Shown: in pieces, positions 42,364 through 51,504 of the stretch
Layout of the letters: each line of letters starts with the position of its first letter
How positions within the stretch are numbered: the first letter of the stretch is position 1
Assembly (NCBI RefSeq): GCF_000021725.1
Contig: NC_012115.1
Coordinates: 707,001 to 771,000 of the forward strand
From: Nautilia profundicola AmH
GTDB taxonomy: Bacteria; Campylobacterota; Campylobacteria; Campylobacterales; Nautiliaceae
DNA length: 64,000 bases
Reading direction: 5' to 3'
Notes under the pieces: model-generated
What the model saw: only the letters and a program-made list of their open reading frames with translations
What the model was told of the DNA's origin: nothing
Database searches by the model: none
Made by a program: the position numbers and the translations under genes

Positions 42364-43272
42364 ATGAAAACACTTTTCAATACAATAAACGATTTAAAAA
42401 AAGAAATTAAAAATGAAGAGTTATTAAAAAAGCTTGATTTTTTAGAAGAAGCATTCAGGAAGTTACGGACAAAAACAGGACTTAAAGGTCTCGTAAGAAA
42501 AAAGAAACTTAGAAAAGTTTTAAGAGATGTGGAGTATGAAGAAGAATTGATAAGACTTCAAATAGAACTTATAAAACTTCAAAACTGGGTATATGAGAAT
42601 AAAAAAAGAGTAATGATAATTTATGAAGGAAGGGATGCAGCAGGAAAAGGCGGAGCAATAAAGCGTTTTACGGAACATTTGAATCCAAGAAAATACAGAG
42701 TAGTTGCATTACCGAAACCAACAGAAGTAGAAACCGGGCAGTTTTATTTTCAAAGATATTTTAAACATCTTCCTGATCCTGGTGAAATAGTCTTTTTTGA
42801 CAGAAGCTGGTATAACAGGGCTATTGTAGAGCCTGTTTTCGGTTTTTGTACACCTGAACAGTATGAAAAATTTATGATGGAAGTTCCTGAAATAGAACAT
42901 GCACTTATAGACGACGGAATAATAATGATTAAATTTTGGTTTAGTATTTCAAAAGAAACACAGAAAAAAAGATTTGATGAAAGAATGAAAAATCCTCTTA
43001 AACAGTGGAAACTTTCACCTGTTGATAAAAAGGCACAAGAATTGTGGGATGAAATCACACATTATAAAGAAGAGATGTTTAGCAGAACGCATACAAGTTA
43101 TTCACCTTGGATAATAGTTAATTCAAACGATAAAAAAACGGCAAGACTTGAAAGTATAAGATATGTATTGTCTCAAATTCCTTATGATGGGAAAAAAGAT
43201 GCAAAAGTATCACTGCATCCTGATCCGGATATAGTACAAAGATATCATAGAAAAAATTTACAACTTGATTAG
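42364..43272 (+). CDS. ppk2: Polyphosphate kinase 2 (class I type), copy 2
   Basis: A 302-residue paralogue of the 5100-6005 protein. The Walker A EGRDAAGKGGAIKR is near 88-101, FDRSWYNRAIVEPVFGFCTPEQYE near 143, and RMKNPLKQWKLSPVD in the lid. Its N-terminal 70 residues differ most from copy 1 (Lys-rich RKKKLRKVLRDVEYEE). The two may prefer different nucleotides (ADP versus GDP). It is divergent from aspC. Confidence 0.94.
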   Translation: MKTLFNTINDLKKEIKNEELLKKLDFLEEAFRKLRTKTGLKGLVRKKKLRKVLRDVEYEEELIRLQIELIKLQNWVYENKKRVMIIYEGRDAAGKGGAIKRFTEHLNPRKYRVVALPKPTEVETGQFYFQRYFKHLPDPGEIVFFDRSWYNRAIVEPVFGFCTPEQYEKFMMEVPEIEHALIDDGIIMIKFWFSISKETQKKRFDERMKNPLKQWKLSPVDKKAQELWDEITHYKEEMFSRTHTSYSPWIIVNSNDKKTARLESIRYVLSQIPYDGKKDAKVSLHPDPDIVQRYHRKNLQLD

Positions 43273-43314
43273 CATTATGTTAAAATTATAAAAATCGAAG
43301 AAAAAAGGGTTTAA

Positions 43315-45672
43315 ATGTTTAAGAATTGGAGCATAAAGAAAAAGCTTTTAATTGCGGTGGGGCTTCCGTTGACGTTTTTGATATTGTTGGCAGGTAATTT
43401 ATTGGTAACTCAGTATAATAACCTTCAATATGAAAAAACTTATCAAAAAATTTTATCTCTTACAATTAACTATATGTCAAACGCACTTGTGGAATTACAA
43501 AAAGAAAGAGGTTTAAGCAGTGCATATATAGCTAACAGAGGTAAAAAGTTCAAATCAGAACTTCAGCAGCAAAGAAGAAAAACTGATGAAAAAATTGCCG
43601 AGTTGAAAAAATACATCAATAAAATCAATTTGAAAAAACTTGACGATCAAACATATTCTGAATATGAAGATGCTTTTAATATGTTAAAAAAACTTCCTTT
43701 AATAAGAAGTGAAGTAGATAATCTAAAAATTGATATTTTGGATATGGTTAATTACTATTCAAAAGTTAACGAAACGTTCTTAAATACTAAAGATGAAGTT
43801 TTGAAATATTTTATAGATGAAAAACTAAGTGATGACGTAAACGATTATTTTAAACTGCTCAATCTGACTGAGAGTGCAGGAAAAGAAAGAGCGTTTATTG
43901 CATATATGTTAAGTACCGGAAATATGAGAGAAGACATATTAACAGCTTGGAATTCAACTATTGTTAGTCAAAATGATATTTTAGCCGATTTACAAAAGAT
44001 TTCTGCAAAAACAGCAGCTGTAAATAAAAGAGTTGAAGAAATCAGAAGAGAATTTCAAATAATTCCTAAAAAACTTGCAATCATTTCCAAAATGAAAGAT
44101 ATTGCCGGATACGGTGGATTGATTCATAACTTCAAAAACTACGTATTAAGAGGAAAAGAAAAATACGAACAAAAATTTAATAAACTTTATTTTAAACTTT
44201 TAGACACTATTGAAGAATACAAAAAATTAAACCCGTCGGCTGAGGAATTAAAACAGCTTGAACAAATAAAAAAAGTTTTCACACAATATTACAACGGTTT
44301 ACCAAAAGTTGTTCAGGCGTACAATGAGGGTATGAGTGTTAAACAGTTAGACAAAATCGTTAAAGTAAACGATTCACCTGCTATTAACGCATTTAAAAAA
44401 TTAAGTAACGGTAAATTGAGTACTTCTTTAACAACGGCTGATTGGATTAAAATTTCAACACAAAGAATTAACACATTTAAAAAATTTGCAGATGAAATTG
44501 GTAAAAAAATCTTAAAAGAAGTTGATGAAGAAATATCACACACATTCATCTCTATTATAATAATTGGTATTGCGACTGTATTAATAGTATTAATCGTTGT
44601 GTTTATCGGTATTACAATTTCAAAAACATTAGCGGAATCTGTTGAAAAACTTAAAAACGGTTTATTGGAATTCTTTAAATTCTTGAATAGAGAAAGTAAA
44701 GAAGCTAAAAAAATCGAAATAAACAGTAATGATGAGCTTGGATTGATGGCCAAACTTATTAATGAAAATATTTCGAAAATTGAACAAAACCTCATGCAAG
44801 ACGCACATATGATTAATGGCCTTGTAAGAGAAGTTGAGAAAATGAAAAGAGGTATTTTAGTTGGCAGAATTACTGAAGAAGCTGCAAACCCTGAGCTTGA
44901 AAGAGTAAGAAAACTATTTAACGAAATGCAAGATGCTTTAGAAAAAATTATAGGTGAAGACGTAAATAAAACTGTTGTAGTATTAGATAGTGCAATGAAT
45001 AAAGACTTTACTAAACGTATTCAAAATGCAATCGGAAAAGTTGAAATAGCTGTAAACAGTGTGATTGATACTATCGTTGAAATATTAAGAATCAACAAAG
45101 AAAACGGTGAATTATTAACTCTAAAATCAAATGAATTAAAAGAAAAAATGAATACTTTAAAAGAAGTTGCGAAAATTTCTTCTAAAGAACTTGCGCATTT
45201 ATCAAGTGTAATGCAAGAATTAAACAATGAAATCATCGATATTTCTAATCAAACAAAAATGGTTGTTGATCAATCACAAGATATTAAAAATGTTGTGGGA
45301 ATCATTCAAGAAATTGCAGATCAGACTAATCTTCTTGCCCTTAATGCTGCTATTGAAGCTGCAAGAGCAGGCGAACATGGAAGAGGGTTTGCGGTTGTTG
45401 CCGATGAAGTAAGAAAACTTGCTGAAAAAACACAAAAATCATTAAGTGAAATCGATGCGAATATAAACATCTTGACACAGTCTATTACAAATATTGGTGA
45501 AGCTATTATTAAACAAACCGATTCAATCTCTAATGCTACTGTAAAAATTGAAGAAGTAAATAGAAAAACTCAAGAAATGGAACAATTAGTAAGTGAAGTG
45601 GACAATGTAGCGGAAGAAGTAGACGAAATGGCGGATAAAATGCTTAAAAACGTAGAGCGTAATAAATTTTAA
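43315..45672 (+). CDS. Methyl-accepting chemotaxis protein with a NIT sensor domain
   Basis: A 785-residue transmembrane receptor. One membrane helix is at about 12-32. A large helical sensor (about 40-330) matches the nitrate/nitrite-sensing NIT pattern ([19 protein letters not shown] near 60). A second membrane helix (about 404-430) is followed by HAMP-like helices and the signalling hairpin with [35 protein letters not shown] near 662-700. There is no C-terminal CheR/CheB pentapeptide. Ligand is inferred from the NIT family (nitrate or nitrite), relevant to nitrate-respiring vent bacteria. Confidence 0.92.
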   Translation: MFKNWSIKKKLLIAVGLPLTFLILLAGNLLVTQYNNLQYEKTYQKILSLTINYMSNALVELQKERGLSSAYIANRGKKFKSELQQQRRKTDEKIAELKKYINKINLKKLDDQTYSEYEDAFNMLKKLPLIRSEVDNLKIDILDMVNYYSKVNETFLNTKDEVLKYFIDEKLSDDVNDYFKLLNLTESAGKERAFIAYMLSTGNMREDILTAWNSTIVSQNDILADLQKISAKTAAVNKRVEEIRREFQIIPKKLAIISKMKDIAGYGGLIHNFKNYVLRGKEKYEQKFNKLYFKLLDTIEEYKKLNPSAEELKQLEQIKKVFTQYYNGLPKVVQAYNEGMSVKQLDKIVKVNDSPAINAFKKLSNGKLSTSLTTADWIKISTQRINTFKKFADEIGKKILKEVDEEISHTFISIIIIGIATVLIVLIVVFIGITISKTLAESVEKLKNGLLEFFKFLNRESKEAKKIEINSNDELGLMAKLINENISKIEQNLMQDAHMINGLVREVEKMKRGILVGRITEEAANPELERVRKLFNEMQDALEKIIGEDVNKTVVVLDSAMNKDFTKRIQNAIGKVEIAVNSVIDTIVEILRINKENGELLTLKSNELKEKMNTLKEVAKISSKELAHLSSVMQELNNEIIDISNQTKMVVDQSQDIKNVVGIIQEIADQTNLLALNAAIEAARAGEHGRGFAVVADEVRKLAEKTQKSLSEIDANINILTQSITNIGEAIIKQTDSISNATVKIEEVNRKTQEMEQLVSEVDNVAEEVDEMADKMLKNVERNKF

Positions 45673-45689
45673 CGCTCTATCTGTTTTTT
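45653..45689 (+). terminator. Intrinsic terminator of the chemoreceptor gene
   Basis: TAGAGCGT (45653-45660) and ACGCTCTA (45672-45679) form a perfect 8-bp stem, followed within 5 bases by six T (45684-45689). Unusually, the left arm is inside the last codons and the stop codon is in the loop. The right arm also overlaps the end of the convergent cysE. Confidence 0.8.
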
Positions 45690-46378
45690 AACGCTTCAAG
45701 ATAATCTCTATATTTTTTTTCGATTTCCTCATCTTTTTCAATAATATTTTTATCACTGTTTATTACAGCTTCTTCAAGTACTTTGATTCTATCCATTAAA
45801 TATTCGAACAATTCTTTTTCAATATCAGGAAGTTTATCATGTCCTAATGGAGAATAATCTTTTCTTTTGATAACTTTTCCGGGTATACCAACAACAGTTG
45901 AGTATGGAGGCACATCCTTAACAACTACCGAATTTGCGCCTATTTTACTTCCTTTTCCGATAGTGATATTTCCTAAAATTTTTGCTCCTGCTCCAATTGT
46001 AACATCATCTTCGATTGTTGGGTGTCTTTTACCGGGATTTAAACTTACACCGCCTAAAGTCACACCCTGATAAATTGTGACATTATTCCCAATTACAGCT
46101 GTTTCTCCGATTACAACACCGATTCCATGATCAATAAAAACATTTTCTCCAATAGTAGCGCCGGGATGGATATCCATATTTGTAATAAATTGATTGATAG
46201 ACATAATAAATCTTGCAGTTCTTTTGAAACCGGCTTTATATATTTTATTGGATATCCTATAATTTACTAATGCCCATATTCCCGGGTATGCATATAAAAG
46301 TTCAATTTTGTTTTTAAATGCAGGGTCCCTGTCTTTTACTGCTGCAAAATCTTTTTTAATCAATGTCCATATACTCAC
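45677..46378 (-). CDS. cysE: Serine O-acetyltransferase
   Basis: It makes O-acetylserine for cysteine synthesis. It has 233 residues. The N-terminal helical domain (KDFAAVKDRDPAFKNK) is followed by a hexapeptide beta helix from about 65, with DIHPGATIGENVFIDHGIGVVIGE near 72-95 carrying the catalytic Asp and His, and HPTIEDDVTIGAGAKILG near 120. The C-terminal extension (about 180-233) is charged and longer than in minimal CysE forms. Overlaps tmk by 23 bases. Confidence 0.95.
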   Translation of the reverse strand: MSIWTLIKKDFAAVKDRDPAFKNKIELLYAYPGIWALVNYRISNKIYKAGFKRTARFIMSINQFITNMDIHPGATIGENVFIDHGIGVVIGETAVIGNNVTIYQGVTLGGVSLNPGKRHPTIEDDVTIGAGAKILGNITIGKGSKIGANSVVVKDVPPYSTVVGIPGKVIKRKDYSPLGHDKLPDIEKELFEYLMDRIKVLEEAVINSDKNIIEKDEEIEKKYRDYLEALKNR

Positions 46379-46940
46379 TGATAACCTTTTTTATTCTAAA
46401 ATTAATTTCTTCAATGTTTTTTGAAGCGTCAAGTAAAAGATACGGGATTTCAAGTCTGTTACAGACTTCAATCATATTATCCTGAATATTTATAAGATAA
46501 TCCAATCCTCTTTTTTCAATATTATCATGATTTTTTTGGGATAATCTGTATTGTAACGTTTCTTTGTCAAGTTTTAATATTATTACAAACTCAGGAAATA
46601 TGCCGTCAGTTGCAAATTTGTTAAGATTTACAAGCATATTGAAATCAAAAAATTCCATTGCATACGCAATACCGCTTATGACACTTCTGTCTGTCAAAAT
46701 GTTTTTATGAAGATTGGGTTTTACAAATTTTTCTATTGTTTCGGCCCTGTCGGCTAAAAACAAAAAAAGTTCAGCTTTTTTTGAAATATCGTCATTAAAA
46801 ATAATTTCTCTAATTTTTGTGCCGAATTTTGTAAATCCGGGTTCTTTTATAAATAAAATGTTGTTTTTATATTCATTTTTTAACAATTCAATTTGTGTAG
46901 ATTTTCCCGCGGTATCTATACCTTCTAAGGCAATGTACAT
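46356..46940 (-). CDS. tmk: Thymidylate kinase
   Basis: It phosphorylates dTMP to dTDP. It has 194 residues. The P-loop is EGIDTAGKST near 6-15, KEPGFT near 36 is the position of the DR(x)-type substrate loop, and LTDRSVISGIAYA near 84 is the DRY-like motif. Slightly shorter than E. coli Tmk but typical for Campylobacterota. It lies between coaD and cysE in a tightly packed leftward operon. Confidence 0.94.
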   Translation of the reverse strand: MYIALEGIDTAGKSTQIELLKNEYKNNILFIKEPGFTKFGTKIREIIFNDDISKKAELFLFLADRAETIEKFVKPNLHKNILTDRSVISGIAYAMEFFDFNMLVNLNKFATDGIFPEFVIILKLDKETLQYRLSQKNHDNIEKRGLDYLINIQDNMIEVCNRLEIPYLLLDASKNIEEINFRIKKVISEYMDID

Positions 46941-47404
46941 TATAAATCCTTAATTATTTCATTTGGAATTAAATGAGACACATCTCCGTTGTATTTTAAA
47001 ATACTTCTTACAACACTCGATGATATAAATGCGTTTTCAAGATTAGGCATTAAATAAATCGTGTCTATTTCGCTGTCTAAACTTTTATTTGCGTAACCCA
47101 TTTGAAGTTCATATTCAAAATCACTTACCGCTCTAAGCCCTCTAATGATTATTTTACACTCTTTTTCCCTTGCAAAATCGACAAGTAATGAATTGAAACT
47201 TTCAACTTCAATTTTTGGAAGATGTGAGGTTGCTTTTTTCATGAGTTCTACTCTTTTTTCAAGGCTAAACATTGTTTTTTTATCTTTATTATCGGCTACT
47301 GCCACAATGATTTTATCAAACATTTTACATGCTCTTTTTATAATATCTAAATGACCGTTTGTTACAGGGTCGAATGTTCCGGGATAGATAGCTTTTGTAT
47401 ACAC
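46940..47404 (-). CDS. coaD: Phosphopantetheine adenylyltransferase
   Basis: The fourth step of coenzyme A synthesis. It has [18 protein letters not shown] near the start (the TNGH nucleotidyltransferase motif), [18 protein letters not shown] near 85-102, and ISSSVVRSI near 128, all CoaD hallmarks. I favour the GTG at 47404, which shares its G with the ubiX stop (TAGTG) and has AAAAGGTGG 7 bases upstream, giving 154 residues. A GTG at 47413 (157 residues) is the alternative. Confidence 0.94.
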   Translation of the reverse strand: MYTKAIYPGTFDPVTNGHLDIIKRACKMFDKIIVAVADNKDKKTMFSLEKRVELMKKATSHLPKIEVESFNSLLVDFAREKECKIIIRGLRAVSDFEYELQMGYANKSLDSEIDTIYLMPNLENAFISSSVVRSILKYNGDVSHLIPNEIIKDL

Positions 47405-47919
47405 TATGACCACCTTTTATATAAATTATTTTTAATGCCTGCAAGGTCAAACCATTTACCTATTAAAAACATTTCAATGTCTTCTATTTTTTCAGGGTTG
47501 TTATAATACCCGAAAATAGGAGGTGCAATTATAACATTTTGTAATTTAGATAATTTTAACATATGTTCGAGATATATTTCGCTAAACGGCATCTCTCTTG
47601 GCGCTATTATTAATTTCTTTTTTTCTTTAATAGCTACTTGTGCGCTTCGAGTGATTAAGTTGTCCGCTATTCCCAAAGCGGTTTTTGCAAGAGTATTCAT
47701 ACTGCATGGTACGATAAAAGTAATGTCTATACCGAAACTTCCACTTGCCGGAGGTGCAGATATATCATCATTTATGAATATATTTTCTTCTTTTTCAAAA
47801 ACGGTTTGTGCGTGATTGCTGAGTATCAAAAATCTTTCATATTCTGCCGGAATGAGATTATAAAGTTTCAGTCCTAAGTTTACTCCGCTTGCTCCGCTTA
47901 TACATACTAATACTTTCAT
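47404..47919 (-). CDS. ubiX: Flavin prenyltransferase UbiX
   Basis: It makes prenylated FMN, the cofactor of UbiD decarboxylases, here probably for menaquinone synthesis by the futalosine route used in Campylobacterota (inference). It has 171 residues. It has [13 protein letters not shown] near 7, [23 protein letters not shown] near 85, and [15 protein letters not shown] near 120, all characteristic. Confidence 0.93.
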   Translation of the reverse strand: MKVLVCISGASGVNLGLKLYNLIPAEYERFLILSNHAQTVFEKEENIFINDDISAPPASGSFGIDITFIVPCSMNTLAKTALGIADNLITRSAQVAIKEKKKLIIAPREMPFSEIYLEHMLKLSKLQNVIIAPPIFGYYNNPEKIEDIEMFLIGKWFDLAGIKNNLYKRWS

Positions 47920-47931
47920 TTTTCCTCTTTT

Positions 47932-48531
47932 TTATTTAATAATTACTTCTCCGTTTTTATTTGCAATTCCGTTATATATTTTGGTGTTGATTTTAACTTT
48001 TACATTTTCATTTAAATTTGCATCATTAAGTGCAGTCCCTTTTGAATATATTTCAATATTTTTATCTTTAAATATTACGCTTACACTGTCACCTTTTAAT
48101 ATTAAAGGTCTGATTTTTGTATTGGAGCGGTTAATTACCGCATTTTTAGAGATTATTTTTGATGCTATTAGATTATTTGGGATTACAGTGAGCGGTTGTG
48201 AGTAAAAGCTTCTGAATTTGATTATTTCAGAAGTTGTGTTTGGTTGAACAAGTTCATTGAGATGTATGACTCTTGTCGCCTTAAATACTTTGATTTTTGC
48301 ATTGAGTTTATAAAAATAATATTTACCGTCAATTATAACAGTAGAAGAGGGAAGTTTATAATTTGCAAGTTTGAAATCAATTTTTTTGTATTTTTTAGGA
48401 AAAGGTTTATTTGATTTTATATCATTTATGATTATAGTAGGATAATGTGATTTGTAAAATTTTATAATTTCTTCTTTTACTGAAGCCGATAACAAAAGAG
48501 GCATAAAAAAAAGTAAAAATTTTTTATTCAT
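47932..48531 (-). CDS. flgA: Flagellar P-ring assembly chaperone FlgA
   Basis: A periplasmic protein needed for the flagellar P ring. It has 199 residues with a signal peptide (KKFLLFFMPLLLSASV). The C-terminal SAF-type beta domain is recognisable: VIPNNLIASKIISKNAVINRSN near 115-137, and LKGDSVSVIFKDKNIEIYSKGTALNDANLNENVKVKI near 148-185, ending in NGIANKNGEVIIK. It is in the ubiX-lon run, an arrangement seen in Campylobacter. Confidence 0.88.
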   Translation of the reverse strand: MNKKFLLFFMPLLLSASVKEEIIKFYKSHYPTIIINDIKSNKPFPKKYKKIDFKLANYKLPSSTVIIDGKYYFYKLNAKIKVFKATRVIHLNELVQPNTTSEIIKFRSFYSQPLTVIPNNLIASKIISKNAVINRSNTKIRPLILKGDSVSVIFKDKNIEIYSKGTALNDANLNENVKVKINTKIYNGIANKNGEVIIK

Positions 48532-48543
48532 ATTTTTCCTATT

Positions 48544-50868
48544 TTAGGTTAATGAATGAGCTAATACTTCCTCAATTCTTTTAACAGGAACTATTTCAAG
48601 ACCGTTTTTAACTTCATCAGGAATATCATCAAGGTCTCTTTCATAGTTTTTTTGAGGTATTAAAACTTTTTTAATTTTTGCTTTATATGCCGCAATTAAT
48701 TTTTCTTTCAAACCTCCTATTGGAAGTACATCGCCCGTCAAAGTTATTTCTCCGGTCATTGCTATATCGGCTTTTACTTTTTTTTCAGCAAAAAGGCTTG
48801 CTATAGCAGTTGCCATTGTAATTCCCGCGCTCGGCCCGTCTTTTGGGATAGCGCCTTCCGGTACATGGATATGGATGTTATATTTAGAATATATCGGTTC
48901 TTTTGTGCGCTCTTTGATTTTTATTTTTTTAGTATCAATTAAAACTTTAATCAATGTATACGCAATATGCGCACTTTCTTTCATTACGTCACCGAGTTGC
49001 CCCGTTAATATAACCTGACCTCTACCTCTGTATTTTACGGCTTCAACTTTTAAAACATCTCCTCCAACAGGGGTCCAAGCAAGTCCGTTTACAACTCCGA
49101 TTTTGTCTTTTTTATCAACGCTTTCAATTCCGAAATATCCTTTTTCAAGAAATTCTTCAAGGTTTTTAATACTTATTCTAACTTTTTCTTTACCTTTTAT
49201 TATTTCAAGAGCTGCTTTTCTCATAATTTTAGCGATGACACGTCTAAGGTTTCTTACTCCCGCTTCTTTTGTGTATTTGTCAATAATTTCCATTAATGCT
49301 TTATCTGATATAGAGACTTCGCTTTTTTTCAAAGAATGCTTTTTCATTTCCTGAGGAATAAGATATCTTTTTGCAATTTCGAATTTTTCCTGAGGAGTGT
49401 AGCTTCCTACGAATATCATTTCCATTCTGTCTTTAAGAGGCGCTGGAATAGTACTCGGATCATTAGCCGTTGCAATAAACAGAACTTTGCTTAAATCCAA
49501 ATCAAAGTTTAGATACAAGTCTCTGAATTCTTTATTCTGCTCAGGGTCTAATATTTCAAGAAGTACAGCGGTAGGATCTCCTCTGTATCTTGCTATTTTG
49601 TCAATTTCATCAAGTACCATTACAGGATTCATCTCTTTTGCGTTGATAATTCCTTGTGCGATTCTTCCCGGCATTGCACCTATATACGTTCTTCTGTGGC
49701 CCCTTAGTTCGTTTACGTCCTCAAGACCGCCAAGAGCGATTCTAACAAGTTTTCTGTCGAGAGATTTTGCAATAGAATTGGCTAAAGATGTTTTACCAAC
49801 ACCAGGAGGTCCTACAAAACATAAAATTGCACCGCTAAATTCGTTGTTTCTTTTTTTTGCAAGTTCTTTTGCCGCAAAATATTCGACAATTCTTTCTTTC
49901 GGTTTTTTAAGACCGTAATGATCTTTGTCCAGTCTTTCCTGAAGTTCGTCTATACTGAATTCTTCTTTCGCATATTTACCAAAAGGAATTTCAAGAGCCC
50001 ATTCTATATAGTTTTGTGTAGTTGTGGCTTCTGCACTGTCAGGATGCATTCTTGAAAGCCTGTCTATTTGTTTTTTGATTTCTTTATATGCGTTTTCAGG
50101 CATATAAGGTTTAAGTTCTTCTAATTTTTCGTAATATTCTCTAATTTCTTCTTCTAATTCGTTTGTAATTCCAAGTTCTTGCTGGATTAGTTTTAATTGT
50201 TGTTTAAGAAGATGCTCTCTGTTTGCTTCTTGGACTTGTTCCATTACTTTTTTAGAAAGTTCATTTTTAAGTTTTATAGATTCAATTTCTTCAAGAATAA
50301 AATGTATTAATTTTACCAGTCTTTTATGTGTGTCCGTCTCTTTAAAAAGTTCATAACCTTTTTCGGTAGGTAATTTTAGCGAGCTTGCTATTATATCTAT
50401 GATTCTGTCCGCATCAGAATTATTATCTATTATTTTTATAAAATCTTTAGGGAAAAACGGGCTTAGTTCACTTAAAGTAATAATGTGTTCTTTTAGTGTT
50501 TCCAAAAGTGCACTTAATTCTTTTTTATCAACATCTGTATGAGATTCAACTTTGTCAATCAGTGCTAAAGTCGGGTTTTTGTCCGTAATTTCAAGTATTT
50601 TTCCCCTGACAAGCCCTTGGAAAAGTATTTTAACTCTTCCTTCAGGCAGAGTGACTTTTCTTATGATAGTTCCAATAGTTCCATACGTGCCTACTTCATC
50701 ATTTATAGATACAAAGAGTAAAGAGTGGTCGTTTATAGCTTTTTGAACGGCAATTATGTCGTTTTTATCTTCAAGGAAGATAGGGATTATCATAAATGGA
50801 TATATTAGTTCTTTTTCTTTAAGAACAGGAATAATGCTTGGCAACTCACTGTAATTTTCTAACGTCAA
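48544..50868 (-). CDS. lon: ATP-dependent protease Lon
   Basis: A 774-residue AAA+ protease that degrades misfolded and regulatory proteins. The N-terminal substrate domain (1-190) is followed by a coiled-coil linker (195-290), Walker A GPPGVGKTS near 348, Walker B PVMVLDEIDK near 412, and the proteolytic domain with the Ser in PKDGPSAG near 670 and the Lys in GGLKEKLIAAYKAKI near 713. All catalytic residues are present. Confidence 0.97.
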   Translation of the reverse strand: MTLENYSELPSIIPVLKEKELIYPFMIIPIFLEDKNDIIAVQKAINDHSLLFVSINDEVGTYGTIGTIIRKVTLPEGRVKILFQGLVRGKILEITDKNPTLALIDKVESHTDVDKKELSALLETLKEHIITLSELSPFFPKDFIKIIDNNSDADRIIDIIASSLKLPTEKGYELFKETDTHKRLVKLIHFILEEIESIKLKNELSKKVMEQVQEANREHLLKQQLKLIQQELGITNELEEEIREYYEKLEELKPYMPENAYKEIKKQIDRLSRMHPDSAEATTTQNYIEWALEIPFGKYAKEEFSIDELQERLDKDHYGLKKPKERIVEYFAAKELAKKRNNEFSGAILCFVGPPGVGKTSLANSIAKSLDRKLVRIALGGLEDVNELRGHRRTYIGAMPGRIAQGIINAKEMNPVMVLDEIDKIARYRGDPTAVLLEILDPEQNKEFRDLYLNFDLDLSKVLFIATANDPSTIPAPLKDRMEMIFVGSYTPQEKFEIAKRYLIPQEMKKHSLKKSEVSISDKALMEIIDKYTKEAGVRNLRRVIAKIMRKAALEIIKGKEKVRISIKNLEEFLEKGYFGIESVDKKDKIGVVNGLAWTPVGGDVLKVEAVKYRGRGQVILTGQLGDVMKESAHIAYTLIKVLIDTKKIKIKERTKEPIYSKYNIHIHVPEGAIPKDGPSAGITMATAIASLFAEKKVKADIAMTGEITLTGDVLPIGGLKEKLIAAYKAKIKKVLIPQKNYERDLDDIPDEVKNGLEIVPVKRIEEVLAHSLT

Positions 50869-50877
50869 CTTTTCTCC

Positions 50878-51504
50878 TTACCAGTAAAATAATTTTTTAT
50901 ACCATGGAATAACCGGTGGTTTTGAATTATTAGGGATTTTTACTTTATAAAGTTCCGAAGCTTTTGGTTTATCCAATTTTTTATATAGGTTACTTATTTT
51001 AGCATCTAAATATTTATTTGTCAATTCCGCTTTTGCCAGTATTGTCGAAACTTCAGGGCTGAAATTTGAATTTGGATATTTTTTTAAATAATTATCACAC
51101 ATCGTAATTAGGTTTAATAGCATTTGTTGGTTTGTATATGGGTTGCTGTATTTTAAATAATTCATTTTTATTTTCTGATATTCAATCCAAGGAATTTCTT
51201 GAACGGAAGCATATCTTTTTTCATATTCATTTAAATAAAACAGCGCTAAATCGTATTCTTTTAATTGCTGATGTGCTAAAAAAAGATTTAATAAATCGGT
51301 TTTAATATATATTGAAGCGGGGTGTTCCGCTTCGAGTGAAATAAAATCTTCATCCGCCTGGTCAAGGTTTGTATTTTGTATGTCTTTATAAATTTTATAA
51401 TGCCAACTTAATGCAGTAAGGTTTTCCGAGTGGGTAACTTCGTTTTTTGAAGAACAACCTATAAAAAAAAGCAAAGGAAGCAATAAAAGTGTTTTTTTAG
51501 TCAT
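50878..51504 (-). CDS. bamD: Outer-membrane assembly lipoprotein BamD
   Basis: A 208-residue lipoprotein: KKTLLLLPLLFFIGCSS has the lipobox FIGC with Cys17. The rest consists of TPR-like helical pairs (residues 30-200) with the pattern AHQQLKEYDLALFYLNEYEKRY. BamD works with BamA in inserting beta-barrel proteins. The lon-bamD neighbourhood and later fliW-proC match the Campylobacter jejuni order (Cj1073-1076). Its start overlaps the end of valS by 8 bases. Confidence 0.88.
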   Translation of the reverse strand: MTKKTLLLLPLLFFIGCSSKNEVTHSENLTALSWHYKIYKDIQNTNLDQADEDFISLEAEHPASIYIKTDLLNLFLAHQQLKEYDLALFYLNEYEKRYASVQEIPWIEYQKIKMNYLKYSNPYTNQQMLLNLITMCDNYLKKYPNSNFSPEVSTILAKAELTNKYLDAKISNLYKKLDKPKASELYKVKIPNNSKPPVIPWYKKLFYW

